Source: an uncultured Fidelibacterota bacterium
Lineage (GTDB): Bacteria; Fidelibacterota; Marinisomatia; Marinisomatales; UBA1611
DNA: 63,351 nt
Reading direction: 5' to 3'
Assembly: GCA_913043235.1 (NCBI GenBank)
Contig: CAJWLO010000013.1
Location: forward strand, 1-63,351
The notes below the pieces were generated by a model. The model was not told the DNA's origin and made no database searches. It was given only the letters and a program-made list of their open reading frames with translations. The position numbers were made by a program, and so were the translations under genes. Positions 9,033 through 18,570 of the stretch are shown here, one piece after another; the stretch's first letter is position 1, and every line of letters starts with the position of its first letter.

Positions 9033-10493
9033 ATGGATTTAATCGGTATCATTTTCATCCTTTATTTAGCGTTCCTTTTGGGTGTAGGCGTTTGGACATT
9101 CAAATTCAACAAAACACAGGAAGATTATTTGCTTGCAGGACGAAAACTGGGACCTTGGATAACTGCTTTCTCTGAACGTGCTTCCGGAGAATCGGCCTGG
9201 CTTTTATTGGCTCTGCCTGGAGCAGCTATTACCATTGGATTAGGAGAATCTTGGACAGTAGTGGGGATCATTGCAGGGATTATTACTTCTTGGTTTATTA
9301 TTGCGGAAAAACTTCGCGAAGAAACAGAAAAGTACAATGCCCTCACCATCCCTGAATACCTCCATATTAGATTCGATGATTCGTCTAATATTATTCGCCT
9401 GTTTTCTGCAGTGATCATTGCCTTTTTCTTCATGTTTTATGTTTCTGCCCAATTTCATGCTTCGGGGAAGGTGCTAAACTCACTTTTTGATCTGGACCCG
9501 GTCACAGGAATCTCAATTGGTGCTGCTGTTATTATTCTTTATACTTTAATGGGTGGCTTTTTTGCCGTGGCGTGGACAGATTTTTTGCAAGGTGTTTTGA
9601 TGATTGGGACTTTGGTTATTTTACCTATTGCAGGGTTTATTGAATTATCCGGTTCAGAAAATGCGATTTCCACAGGGTTAGCATCTGCAGACGCTGTTTT
9701 TAAAAATCATAATAATTCATTATTTATGGGTAGGGAAGGCGTTGATGCACTGATGATAGCATTGGGTGGATTAAGTTGGGGATTTGGATATTTGGGTCAA
9801 CCCCATCTTGTGATTCGATATATGGCGATCAGAAGTTCTAAAGAAGTTAGGGTAGCCAGGATCATCGCTATTGCCTGGGCCTTACCTGGAATTACCGGTG
9901 CTTTTTTAGTTGGAATTACAGCTCTAATATACTTCGGTCCGGAATATTTTCAGAACGTTGACCCTGAACAATCCATGCCACTTTTGGCTAGTAAGCTATT
10001 GCACCCTATCTTGGCCGGGTTATTTATTTCCGGTGCTGTGGCAGCTATGATGTCCACTGCAGATTCTCAATTGCTGGTTTCCACTTCAGCAGTAACAGAA
10101 GATTTGGGTGTCAGATTTAAAATCATGGATAAAGGTTTAAGCGCTGTTACTAACAGTCGAATATTTACAGTAATCCTCGGAATAACAGCTTATGGGGTTG
10201 CAATATTTTCGCAATATACTGGTAAGACAATTTTTGGTGTTGTGAGTTATGCTTGGAGTGGCCTAGGGTCTGCATTTGGCCCTGTGTTGGTAATGACTCT
10301 TTGGTGGAAGAAGACGACAAAACAAGGGGTGATCGCGGGGTTGGTAACTGGATTTCTTACGACCATAATCTGGGCCAATATTCCAGAATTAAAAGAATTT
10401 ATTACTGAAAGGCTGATCAGTTTTTTATTTGCATTAATTGCTGTCTACATTGTTAGTCTGTATTCACGGACAGGTTTGGAAAATGAAAATTAG
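9033..10493 (+). CDS. sodium:solute symporter, SSS family (PutP-like)
   Basis: This secondary transporter couples Na+ entry to uptake of an organic solute. The 486 residues form about 12-13 membrane helices. The N-terminal part contains the SSS signatures D-Y-L-L-A-G-R-K-L-G and S-E-R-A-S-G-E-S (about residues 30-55), which resemble proline/pantothenate carriers, and the region around residue 330-360 has the conserved A-A-M-M-S-T-A-D-S-Q motif. The proline carrier PutP is the closest type I can name, but substrate cannot be read from sequence. It starts 1 nt after uppP ends and overlaps holA by 11 nt. Confidence 0.85.
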   Translation: MDLIGIIFILYLAFLLGVGVWTFKFNKTQEDYLLAGRKLGPWITAFSERASGESAWLLLALPGAAITIGLGESWTVVGIIAGIITSWFIIAEKLREETEKYNALTIPEYLHIRFDDSSNIIRLFSAVIIAFFFMFYVSAQFHASGKVLNSLFDLDPVTGISIGAAVIILYTLMGGFFAVAWTDFLQGVLMIGTLVILPIAGFIELSGSENAISTGLASADAVFKNHNNSLFMGREGVDALMIALGGLSWGFGYLGQPHLVIRYMAIRSSKEVRVARIIAIAWALPGITGAFLVGITALIYFGPEYFQNVDPEQSMPLLASKLLHPILAGLFISGAVAAMMSTADSQLLVSTSAVTEDLGVRFKIMDKGLSAVTNSRIFTVILGITAYGVAIFSQYTGKTIFGVVSYAWSGLGSAFGPVLVMTLWWKKTTKQGVIAGLVTGFLTTIIWANIPELKEFITERLISFLFALIAVYIVSLYSRTGLENEN

Positions 10494-11457
10494 TGAAGCT
10501 ATATCCAACATGAAGGCAGGTTCCGTGAATACCCTCTATTTTTTAAAAGGAAATGATCAGTTTCTACAATCCTTTTTTATTGAGAATGTGTCTCGAGTGT
10601 TTTTTAAGGAACACATAGTTGATAAAACTTTGATGGTGCCTGATGATATGAAGGGGAAAGAAATCATCGATCGGCTAACCGCCAGTGATTTGTTCAGCAG
10701 TAAAAAATTATTTATCTTAAAAAATGCACAACAGTTAAAGGGAAAAACCGCCAAAGATCTTTTTTCTTATTGCAGAACTCCCATGGAAAGTCATGTGCTT
10801 GTCATGACGATGGATGACTGGATGGATAGAAAGGCTTTTTCCAAGAAGATGGCGGAAATAATTAAACCTATAGACACCCGGACACCTTTTGGAAATGAAA
10901 TGAAAAAATGGGCAAAGTATTTTTTCAAAGAAGAAGGGAAAAAAGTCCAGCCCAGTCTAATAGATATCATGATAGAAATGGCAGGAGATTCCCTTGCCCA
11001 TCTCAGAAATGAAATTATAAAAGTATGTATTTGGTCTGGGGATAAGAGTTCAATTAATGGGGAAGATTTAAAACAATTTTCGGGTTGGATTCGGACAAGG
11101 CAGCGTTGGGAGTTCTTGAACGCATTGGGAAGTCAGAACCTGAAAGATACCATTGAACTAGGAAAAACCATTATTACCCATAATGAAACATTGATTTCAC
11201 TATTATATCCTCTAACTTGTTTATTTCAGGAAATGCTTTTTGTTAAAATGAATCATGGAACTTTTCAAGAATATCGTGGTTATATGCCCATATCACCATC
11301 AGTTAGAAAGCGAATACCTCAATTTTCCCGGGGATTTACGAAAGAGAAATTAAAATCAGCGCTTTCATATCTGGGTGAGATTGATAAAAGACAAAAAACA
11401 TCTTATACTTCAGATGAGACAGAACTCCTCCAATTTATTTGCCATGTCATTGGATAA
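10483..11457 (+). CDS. holA: DNA polymerase III subunit delta
   Basis: This is the clamp-loader subunit that opens the beta sliding clamp. It has an N-terminal AAA+-like fold with the delta-family pattern (strand F-L-K-G-N-D-Q-F-L near residues 20-30 and a LFSSKKLFILKNA-type stretch near 70-83) and a helical C-terminal collar domain. The 324 residues are normal for HolA. The ATG at 10483 is preferred over the upstream in-frame ATG 10438 because it leaves an 11-nt overlap with the symporter gene and gives a typical N-terminus. It overlaps the sigma-factor gene by 14 nt, so the cluster is translationally packed. Confidence 0.8.
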   Translation: MKISEAISNMKAGSVNTLYFLKGNDQFLQSFFIENVSRVFFKEHIVDKTLMVPDDMKGKEIIDRLTASDLFSSKKLFILKNAQQLKGKTAKDLFSYCRTPMESHVLVMTMDDWMDRKAFSKKMAEIIKPIDTRTPFGNEMKKWAKYFFKEEGKKVQPSLIDIMIEMAGDSLAHLRNEIIKVCIWSGDKSSINGEDLKQFSGWIRTRQRWEFLNALGSQNLKDTIELGKTIITHNETLISLLYPLTCLFQEMLFVKMNHGTFQEYRGYMPISPSVRKRIPQFSRGFTKEKLKSALSYLGEIDKRQKTSYTSDETELLQFICHVIG

Positions 11458-12031
11458 ACAGGATTCTCCGTTTGTTTATACCGATGAGCAATTAATTGCC
11501 AGATTCCAGACTGGTGATGAACAGGCGTATGTGGAATTGGTTAATCGTTATCGTGATCGTTTAATGAATTTTGTTTTTCAGTTTTTAGGTGATATGGAAC
11601 AGTCTGAGGATGTTGTTCAAGACACCATGTTGAAACTATTTGAAAAAAAACATTATTATCGAGAGATTGCCAAATTTTCGACTTGGATTTACACGATTGC
11701 TAGGAACCTAGCTAATACAGAACTTAGAAAAAGAAAACGCAGAAAAGTTACCGTTCTAAGTCAAATGACCCGTGATGAAAGGGAGTATGAATTGCCGGCT
11801 ATCCAGCCTGAAACAGGTCAGGAAGTTCAAAATGAATATGCTGAAAAAAGAATCCAGATCGCCATCCATGCATTACCGGAACATTTTAAGACAGTGATTA
11901 TTCTGCGGGATATACAGGAACTTTCCTATGATGATATCAGTTCAATTGTTGGTGTTCCTCTGGGAACTGTCAAATCGAGAATTAACAGAGCTCGGTTGCA
12001 GCTGCAGGCCGATTTGAAAGATTTAAGATAA
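11444..12031 (+). CDS. ECF-type RNA polymerase sigma factor, 195 aa
   Basis: This is a sigma-70 family ECF sigma factor. Region 2 (about residues 10-85) has the motif S-E-D-V-V-Q-D-T-M-L-K-L-F and the core-binding F-S-T-W-I-Y-T-I-A-R-N. Region 4 (about 140-190) has the helix-turn-helix Y-D-D-I-S-S-I-V-G-V-P-L-G-T-V-K-S-R. The start ATG 11444 gives the normal length of about 195 aa and overlaps holA by 14 nt. The next gene, 19 nt downstream, encodes a single-pass anti-sigma-like protein, the usual arrangement for a membrane-held stress sigma factor of the RpoE type. Confidence 0.92.
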   Translation: MSLDKQDSPFVYTDEQLIARFQTGDEQAYVELVNRYRDRLMNFVFQFLGDMEQSEDVVQDTMLKLFEKKHYYREIAKFSTWIYTIARNLANTELRKRKRRKVTVLSQMTRDEREYELPAIQPETGQEVQNEYAEKRIQIAIHALPEHFKTVIILRDIQELSYDDISSIVGVPLGTVKSRINRARLQLQADLKDLR

Positions 12032-12050
12032 AAAGGAGTATATATATTCA

Positions 12051-12593
12051 ATGAATCGTTACGAATTTGAAGATCTGATTTCAGACTATATTGATAATTC
12101 CCTTACTTTATCAAAAAGGAAGGAGTTTGAAAACTATCTGACAGAAGATCCGGAAGCGCAGTCTTTGGTCGACCAAGTAAGTTATACTATCGATCAATTA
12201 AAAAATATACAGAAAGTGAAAGTGTCAGATCATTTCAATGATCATTTATTGAAACGCATAAAGAATGAACAATCCAAACATAGATTAAATCCTGTTCCAA
12301 ACCAAAAAAGGTTCTTGGGTTTTTCTCCGTTATATGCATCTTTAATGACTGGACTTACAATTGCATTATTTATTGTGAGTCTACAGTTATTTGCTCCTGA
12401 TAAAGACACTTTCACCAAGCAGAATCGGTTTTATGTAAAGAATCCTGTACCAACTCTTTCTAGCCCGAAAATAGCCAAATCCAATCCAAAATCACAGGAA
12501 TTGGCAGAAGCAAAAGAAGACAGCCTTGATCAAAAGTCAACAAAATCACCTAAAAAGGATTATACAAAACAAATCCAACTTGTAAAGGATTGA
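12051..12593 (+). CDS. putative transmembrane anti-sigma factor, 180 aa
   Basis: The N-terminal cytoplasmic domain (about residues 1-60) has the helical pattern of anti-sigma domains (Y-E-F-E-D-L-I-S-D-Y-I-D and L-T-E-D-P-E-A). One membrane helix follows at about 92-115, then a Lys/Ser-rich periplasmic tail. The His-x3-Cys-x2-Cys zinc motif of ZAS anti-sigma factors is absent, so it is a non-zinc variant. An AAGGAG site at 12033-12038 serves the ATG. Position just after the ECF sigma gene makes it the likely partner; regulated proteolysis would release the sigma factor. Binding is inferred from context, not proven by sequence. Confidence 0.75.
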   Translation: MNRYEFEDLISDYIDNSLTLSKRKEFENYLTEDPEAQSLVDQVSYTIDQLKNIQKVKVSDHFNDHLLKRIKNEQSKHRLNPVPNQKRFLGFSPLYASLMTGLTIALFIVSLQLFAPDKDTFTKQNRFYVKNPVPTLSSPKIAKSNPKSQELAEAKEDSLDQKSTKSPKKDYTKQIQLVKD

Positions 12594-12659
12594 TCACATT
12601 TAAACAGGTTTTAATCCCCGTCTAAACATCTTAATTTTGTTGACGAGGAAAGTCATTTT

Positions 12660-14402
12660 ATGTTTTCGCATAATAACCTGAAAAATTTTACAAAAGCACT
12701 TGTTGCTTTTTGTTTTGCTGTTTTTATATTTGCACTTTTATCCAACTCCAACAACCCCTCAGCAGAAATTCTAAGATATATGATATTAGCTGGAGTGATT
12801 TTACTATTACTGTTTTACAATTATACTCTAGATGAATATAGCTTTGAAAATAATCTGGATTCCGTGGCTTCTGAAATGGGTCAATCCAAGGAACGATACA
12901 ATATACAAATGTCCTCTTCAAAAGGATTGTATGATGAACTACAGATGTTGGTGCGATCAACTGTGAAAGCTATGGATCAAAGTTTTGAGACTGCTATTTA
13001 TATGATAGATCCTGAACTTCAGATTTTTACACTCCAGCAGCCCGAAGTAAAGGATTTTGCCAATACAATTTCAACCCAAAATAAGATTATTTCAAAATTA
13101 TTGACTGTGGAAAGTAAAACTATATGCCATCAGAAAGACTTTCCCGAGGCTTGGAGTGAATTATTTGATTCAGGAGACTGGCGGGGGAGCGAGTGCGTGA
13201 TCATCAGTATGATTTACCTTCATGATAATATTGTTGGTTTTGTTATGACTCGGATTAATCATTTCAGTGATATTAATGAAAAAGACAAGACCGTGTTAGA
13301 AGAACTTGGCCACTTTGTTTCCTATGGTTTGAAAAATCTTAATTTTCTAGAAATTCAAACTAGCAAAGTTGATGGAAAACAGCGAATTCTTGACTTATTG
13401 TCATCGCTAAGTTTTAAATCAGAAGAGTCCGAGGCATTGGAGCATTTTCGAAATTTATTGTCCTTTTCTTATCAGTTTGATTGTTTAACGGTGTCTAAGA
13501 GACTGGGTACTGGGCAGAATTGCATTGTGAAATTGACGGAAGGAATAAATAAAGACCTGCATATAGGAAGTGAATTCAATGTAAATGGTTCACTTCATGG
13601 TTTGCCTATTACCAGTGGAGAAATCATTCATACAACGAATTGGAAGAAAGATTATCCAAATTTAGGCCGCAATACCACCGGAGCAAATGATGATCCTGGC
13701 TATAGTGCTGTTCTAGGTGTACCTATTATTATTGATGGTGAAAATTTAGGATCAATTCTTTTGGAGAGACTGAACCCTGATCCATTTACAGATAGAGATA
13801 GAGAAAACTTAATCCTGATAGGCAAAGTGATGGGCACTGCCATGTATTGGATACAGGAATACGATAAAATTTATCAGGATGCCACCCATGACGGTTTATC
13901 TAAACTCCTAAATCATCAAACATTCAAAGAGCGGTTTCAGGATGAAATACTGAGGGCGGAACGATTCCAGCATTATATGACGGTTATGATGTTTGATTTG
14001 GATAAATTTAAGCAAATCAACGATACACTTGGGCACCCCTATGGTGACTATGTTATTGAAATGGTTTCCAATATATTAAAAGAAAATGTTCGTGCGATTG
14101 ATTTGGTTGCTCGTTACGGTGGAGAGGAATTTGTAGTTATTTTGATTAATACGACTGCAGAAAATGCCATGCCTGTAGGCAGGCGCATTGTACAAAATAT
14201 TGCTGATTATCCTTTCAGTATGAATGGGCAGGATGCAAAAATGACTATCAGCTCTGGTATGTCAGAATACCCGACACACCATAAATCTATGAAAGAGCTG
14301 ATTAGTTTTGCAGATCAGGCCATGTACCAAGTCAAAAGTCAGGGAGGGAATGATATTATTCTTTTTGATTTAATGAAAAAAAATGAGAATGAAGCAGAAT
14401 GA
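12660..14402 (+). CDS. membrane GAF-GGDEF diguanylate cyclase, 580 aa
   Basis: The enzyme makes the second messenger c-di-GMP from two GTP. Two N-terminal membrane helices (about residues 10-30 and 38-58) precede a poorly conserved region. A GAF-like sensor follows at about 245-400 (strand V-L-G-V-P-I-I-I-D-G-E-N-L-G-S-I-L-L-E), then a GGDEF domain at 415-570. The active-site GGEEF is at 487-491 and the product-inhibition site R-A-I-D (RxxD) at 478-481, five residues before it, so the domain looks active and feedback-inhibited. It overlaps the next TPR gene by 4 nt (ATGA). The input signal is unknown; the downstream glycan locus is a plausible c-di-GMP target. Confidence 0.92.
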   Translation: MFSHNNLKNFTKALVAFCFAVFIFALLSNSNNPSAEILRYMILAGVILLLLFYNYTLDEYSFENNLDSVASEMGQSKERYNIQMSSSKGLYDELQMLVRSTVKAMDQSFETAIYMIDPELQIFTLQQPEVKDFANTISTQNKIISKLLTVESKTICHQKDFPEAWSELFDSGDWRGSECVIISMIYLHDNIVGFVMTRINHFSDINEKDKTVLEELGHFVSYGLKNLNFLEIQTSKVDGKQRILDLLSSLSFKSEESEALEHFRNLLSFSYQFDCLTVSKRLGTGQNCIVKLTEGINKDLHIGSEFNVNGSLHGLPITSGEIIHTTNWKKDYPNLGRNTTGANDDPGYSAVLGVPIIIDGENLGSILLERLNPDPFTDRDRENLILIGKVMGTAMYWIQEYDKIYQDATHDGLSKLLNHQTFKERFQDEILRAERFQHYMTVMMFDLDKFKQINDTLGHPYGDYVIEMVSNILKENVRAIDLVARYGGEEFVVILINTTAENAMPVGRRIVQNIADYPFSMNGQDAKMTISSGMSEYPTHHKSMKELISFADQAMYQVKSQGGNDIILFDLMKKNENEAE

Positions 14403-15940
14403 GAAATATTTTCTTTTGTTTTATAGCAATAAATTTTTTTCTTTCCGAATTGACAGGAAATATTTCTGAAGAAGATCAGGAATTGGCTCTGCATCATTTC
14501 ATCCAGGGTGAATTTTTGGTTGATCAGAGCAATTACGCTCTGGCAATTCTGGAATTTCAAGAAGCTCTGGATCTTGATCCCAATGCGTCCACAATACATG
14601 TATCAATTGCTGATGCCTACCGCAGGCTGGGCAAAAATAAGCGGGCGCTGAATCATCTACAGGTTGCCATAGAACTGAATCCTAACGAAATCGAAGCGTA
14701 TGAAATACTTAGTAAAATCTATATATTGCAAAAACGACTCCCTCAGGCAGAAGCAGTATACAAAGAACTTACTCGTCTGGATTCAGTTAATATAGATCAC
14801 TATTTTGCTTTGGCTGATCTTGCCCGACTCCAGAAAAACTGGGATATAGCAATTGAATATTATTTGAAAGCCTACCGGATCAATTCTATGGCTTTTAAAG
14901 GTTTGGAACAGGCACTCCAAATTTCCCTTGCAACAAATAAATTTGAACTGGCAGAAGAAATCTGTGGGCTACTTTTAGAAGAAGAGCCTGAAAATGAAAA
15001 ATACTTAGAAACTATGCGGGATTTGGCTCTTTTTAATAATGATTATGAAAAAGCACTCATGATAATAAAGGAAATAGAAGCTATCAGAGGGCCTGCTATT
15101 GAATTATTGATACAGGAAAGTGCTTTGTACGAAGAATTGGATGATTCAGAAAATGCTCTTAAGACAATTTTAAAAGCATTTGATAATGATAGTTTGAACA
15201 GCAATGTAATAAATCGATTAGTGAATTTACTTCTAAACGATCAACAAATTGACCGGGCTGAGAATTATAATCAGATTTTAATAGATAATTTTCCAGATGA
15301 TGTTAGGGGATTTATCAATAAAGGTTTTTTAGCTTTGAATAGAAATAAACCTGAAGATGCTATAACAGCGCTAGCTTCATGTGTGGAAAAATTTCCTGAT
15401 GAATTTACAATTCATTACCTTTTGGGCACTTCCTATTACCAAGTAAAAGATTATAGTAATGCCGAAGTATATCTTTTGCAAGCGTTGGGTATTTTTCCTG
15501 ATTCTCGTAATACAAAACATAACTTAGCCCTTATTTATGATCAAATTGGAGAGTGGTCCAAATCGGATGAACTATATCTTGACCTTGTTGCTACTGATAG
15601 TACCGACGCTCAGGCATTTAACAATTATGCCTATAGCCTTGCAGACCGTAACGAGGATTTTGAATTAGCTCTGGAATTGGCAAAAAATGCCATTAGGTTA
15701 GTCCCTAAGTCTGCGCCATACTTAGATACCATAGGTTGGATTTATTATAAATTGAATGATTATGAAAAGGCAATTGATTTTATTCGTGAATCCTTAAGCA
15801 TTGATTCCAGTAACCCGGTTATAAAAGATCATTTGAACGTGGTGATCAAGGCCAAATCAATGCATGTGGGAGATAAAGGCGTACAGCAGGCTGGTATTAT
15901 AGATACCACAAAGACTACTATTTTACCATTTAAAGAATAA
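14399..15940 (+). CDS. exported TPR-repeat protein, 513 aa
   Basis: A short hydrophobic N-terminus (about residues 1-20) suggests export. The remainder is an almost continuous tetratricopeptide superhelix of about 13-14 units, several with canonical spacing (A-L-x-x-Y-x-x-A-L-x-L-x-P; examples near residues 40-110 and 440-490). TPR proteins scaffold complexes, and in diderms such proteins often serve envelope or secretion assemblies. The start codon overlaps the stop of the diguanylate cyclase (ATGA), indicating coupled translation, and a LolB-like lipoprotein gene follows after 3 nt. No catalytic domain is present. Confidence 0.88.
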   Translation: MRNIFFCFIAINFFLSELTGNISEEDQELALHHFIQGEFLVDQSNYALAILEFQEALDLDPNASTIHVSIADAYRRLGKNKRALNHLQVAIELNPNEIEAYEILSKIYILQKRLPQAEAVYKELTRLDSVNIDHYFALADLARLQKNWDIAIEYYLKAYRINSMAFKGLEQALQISLATNKFELAEEICGLLLEEEPENEKYLETMRDLALFNNDYEKALMIIKEIEAIRGPAIELLIQESALYEELDDSENALKTILKAFDNDSLNSNVINRLVNLLLNDQQIDRAENYNQILIDNFPDDVRGFINKGFLALNRNKPEDAITALASCVEKFPDEFTIHYLLGTSYYQVKDYSNAEVYLLQALGIFPDSRNTKHNLALIYDQIGEWSKSDELYLDLVATDSTDAQAFNNYAYSLADRNEDFELALELAKNAIRLVPKSAPYLDTIGWIYYKLNDYEKAIDFIRESLSIDSSNPVIKDHLNVVIKAKSMHVGDKGVQQAGIIDTTKTTILPFKE

Positions 15941-15943
15941 TCA

Positions 15944-16561
15944 ATGGCAATTAAGTTTCTTTTGTTGTTGTGTATTGTAGCTGGTTGTGTAGCTAACATA
16001 AAACCTTTCAATCCAGAAACGGTTCCTAAACTACCAAGAAAATATGGATCGCTGCTCGAATCTTATACATCTTGCACTGGCAATGGTAAAATTGATTCCA
16101 GAGGTTCTTTCTCTGGAGCATTGACATTTAAATATATGTCGCAGCATGATAGTTCCTTTATGCAATTCAAAGATATTCTTGGCAGAAAAGCACTTCTAAT
16201 GTGGTTTACCCCACATAACGTATTTGCCTGGAACCTTATTGAAAATAAACAATATGATTATGAACAAATCTTGGAATTTTTTCCTTTTTTATATATTGTT
16301 GAACCAAAGGATATCACACAATTCTTATGGGGAGTTCAACCTGATATCAAAAAACCTGTCATAGATAATCCATCCAGGAATTTTAAAGATTTGACTTTAC
16401 AGTTTGAAACAGGGGTTTTGGATCAAATTTCGTTGTCCCTGATCTCTGCCACCTTTAAAGATCTCAATTCGAATCAATCTGTGAAAATAGATATTGAGAA
16501 AAGGTTGCTTCATAAAACCGCTTTGGACTTGGTGAGGGTTTGGGATATGATCCAAAGTTAA
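15944..16561 (+). CDS. LolB-like / DUF4292-like outer-membrane lipoprotein, 205 aa
   Basis: The N-terminus is a lipoprotein signal with lipobox Val-Ala-Gly-Cys (Cys at residue 15). The rest has alternating beta strands of the LolA/LolB-type half-barrel: strands around residues 45-65 (G-N-G-K-I-D-S-R-G-S-F-S-G) and 70-95 (Q-F-K-D-I-L-G-R-K-A-L-L-M-W-F). LolB inserts lipoproteins in the outer membrane, and FCB bacteria carry DUF4292 proteins of similar fold. The sequence is divergent, so the family call rests on pattern and length. It lies 3 nt after the TPR gene and 1 nt before a glycosyltransferase gene. Confidence 0.55.
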   Translation: MAIKFLLLLCIVAGCVANIKPFNPETVPKLPRKYGSLLESYTSCTGNGKIDSRGSFSGALTFKYMSQHDSSFMQFKDILGRKALLMWFTPHNVFAWNLIENKQYDYEQILEFFPFLYIVEPKDITQFLWGVQPDIKKPVIDNPSRNFKDLTLQFETGVLDQISLSLISATFKDLNSNQSVKIDIEKRLLHKTALDLVRVWDMIQS

Positions 16562-16562
16562 T

Positions 16563-17486
16563 ATGAAGATATCAATCGTTATTCCTGTTTTCAATGAAAA
16601 TGAATCTTTACCTAATCTGAAAATAGAATTAGATAAGAATCTGTCAGCATATCCCGAATGGGAAGTGATATTTATTGATGATGGCTCATCAGACGGCTCT
16701 ACGGAATGCTTGAAAGACTTTTGTACTCAGGATCCACATTATAAATTAATTGAGTTTCATCGAAATTATGGCAAGGCAGCTGCCCTATCAGAAGGATTTA
16801 AGATGGCTTTAGGAGACTATGTCATGACCATGGATGCTGATCTTCAGGATGATCCGGCCGAAATTCCAAATTTCATTTCCAAATTAGAGGAAGGTTATGA
16901 TCTTGTTTCAGGGTGGAAAAAATCCCGGAAAGACCCGTTAAATAAAACTATGCCTTCAAAATTATTTAATTTTGTGACGAGGTTGATGACAGGTGTTAAA
17001 ATTCATGATTTTAATTGCGGCATTAAATTATACAAAAGTTCTGTGATCAAGACATTAGACCTCTATGGTGGACGACACAGATATATCCCTGCTCTTGCGA
17101 GACAGAAAAATTTCAAAATATCTGAAATTGTTGTCAATCATCGTCCTCGAATTTATGGAGAAACAAAATATGGTAGTGGCCGGATATTCCATGGATTTTT
17201 TGATCTCCTAACAATTTTATTTCTGAATAGATATACACAAAGACCACTGCATCTTTTTGGTTTTTTTGGCCTTTTCTGTATTTTGATATCAATAGGCTGT
17301 GAGACCTATGCCTTATATGATAAATTTGTTAATGGAATACCATTTCAAATCCATTTTGCTCTGATTGTATTTGGAGCCATGGTATTTGCACTGGGACTCT
17401 GGTTTTTCTCAATTGGGTTGATAGCAGAAATGATCGTATCTGCACAACAAGGGAACGAAGATCGGGTTAAAAACATTGTTGGGTAG
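16563..17486 (+). CDS. GT2 polyprenyl-phosphate glycosyltransferase, CsbB/GtrB/DPM type
   Basis: This inverting glycosyltransferase transfers a sugar from a nucleotide donor to polyprenyl phosphate at the inner membrane face. The GT-A domain occupies about residues 1-225: I-V-I-P-V-F-N-E-N-E, I-D-D-G-S-S-D-G-S, and the metal-binding D-A-D within T-M-D-A-D-L-Q-D-D-P. The family-typical R-H-R-Y-I-P-A-L and G-E-T-K-Y-G follow. Two C-terminal membrane helices (about 230-255 and 262-290) are those of GtrB, CsbB and ArnC. It opens the glycan locus. With the YfhO-type protein downstream it resembles the Firmicute CsbB-YfhO pair that glycosylates polymers outside the membrane. Confidence 0.9.
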   Translation: MKISIVIPVFNENESLPNLKIELDKNLSAYPEWEVIFIDDGSSDGSTECLKDFCTQDPHYKLIEFHRNYGKAAALSEGFKMALGDYVMTMDADLQDDPAEIPNFISKLEEGYDLVSGWKKSRKDPLNKTMPSKLFNFVTRLMTGVKIHDFNCGIKLYKSSVIKTLDLYGGRHRYIPALARQKNFKISEIVVNHRPRIYGETKYGSGRIFHGFFDLLTILFLNRYTQRPLHLFGFFGLFCILISIGCETYALYDKFVNGIPFQIHFALIVFGAMVFALGLWFFSIGLIAEMIVSAQQGNEDRVKNIVG

Positions 17487-17541
17487 AAAATTCTGCCTAG
17501 TACATAATAGATGTCATTAAATCCATTTAGTTACTAATAAT

Positions 17542-18567
17542 ATGAACAAGCCGGTTATTTCAATTATAACTCCCACTTACAATAGATGTGATGAAGTATA
17601 TCATCTTATAAAGTCTATTGAAGCCCAAACCCTTGATCATTCCCTCTTTGAACACATTATATCAGATGATGGATCAACTGATGATACGAAGGATATTGTT
17701 AAGGAATTACAAGAGGAAGTCAATTTTTCACTCTATTTTATTACTCAATCAAACCAAGGTCCTGGTTCTGCTAGAAATCACGGTCTTGAAAACTCAACAG
17801 GTGAATTAATCCTTTTTATAGATTCAGATTGTGAAGCAGACCCAAATTGGGCAGAAACTATTTACAGTGAATTCTTAAATAATCCTTTTGGTGCTTGTGG
17901 CGGACCCGATGCTTCAAAAGCTGACTTTTCAGCTATTCAAAAAGCGATTGATTTTTCAATGACATCATTTCTAACGACAGGTGGAATGCGCGGACACAGT
18001 GAAAAAATGCTCGCAAAGTTTTACCCACGTACTCATAATATGGGTATGACAAAAAATCTATATAATAAAGTAGGCGGATTCGGTCCGCTTCGTCATGGAC
18101 AAGATATTGAATTGAGTAATCGTATTCGCAAAACCAATGCTAACATCAGGTTTATCAAAAATGCTATTGTGTACCATAGAAGAAGAACAACGATTCAACA
18201 ATTTTTTAAGCAGGTATTCAATTGGGGTGTTGCTAGAGTGAATTTATTTCAAATTGATAAGCAGATGCTGGAACCTATCCATGTGATTCCATCTATGGCA
18301 CTAATTTTTATTATCTCGTTTGTATTTGCCGCATTCTTGGGATTTAGACTTTTTCAACATATCTTGCAGGTCGGCCTAATTTTGCTTTTTTCCTTGTCTA
18401 TTTGGGGTGGCATTACAAGAAAAAGTTTATCTGTTGCGCTATTATTGCCGATAATTGTTCCCATTCAGATTGGTGGCTATGGATTAGGATTTATTTGTGC
18501 TTTCATCTCTGGATTTGTCTTTGGCCGAAACTCGATGATTGGTTTTGTTAATAAATATTATCGTTAA
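17542..18567 (+). CDS. family 2 glycosyltransferase with C-terminal membrane helices, 341 aa
   Basis: The GT-A domain (about residues 1-230) shows I-S-I-I-T-P-T-Y-N-R, the donor-site S-D-D-G-S-T-D-D-T and a metal-binding D-S-D in F-I-D-S-D-C-E-A-D-P. The acceptor-side Q-D-I-E-L-S-N-R-I (ED-like motif) is near 193-201. Two to four hydrophobic segments occupy about 250-335, anchoring it to the membrane. Acceptor and donor sugars cannot be read from the sequence. It lies between the CsbB-like and YfhO-like genes, 55 nt after the former and directly before the latter. Confidence 0.88.
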   Translation: MNKPVISIITPTYNRCDEVYHLIKSIEAQTLDHSLFEHIISDDGSTDDTKDIVKELQEEVNFSLYFITQSNQGPGSARNHGLENSTGELILFIDSDCEADPNWAETIYSEFLNNPFGACGGPDASKADFSAIQKAIDFSMTSFLTTGGMRGHSEKMLAKFYPRTHNMGMTKNLYNKVGGFGPLRHGQDIELSNRIRKTNANIRFIKNAIVYHRRRTTIQQFFKQVFNWGVARVNLFQIDKQMLEPIHVIPSMALIFIISFVFAAFLGFRLFQHILQVGLILLFSLSIWGGITRKSLSVALLLPIIVPIQIGGYGLGFICAFISGFVFGRNSMIGFVNKYYR

Positions 18568-18570
18568 TTG

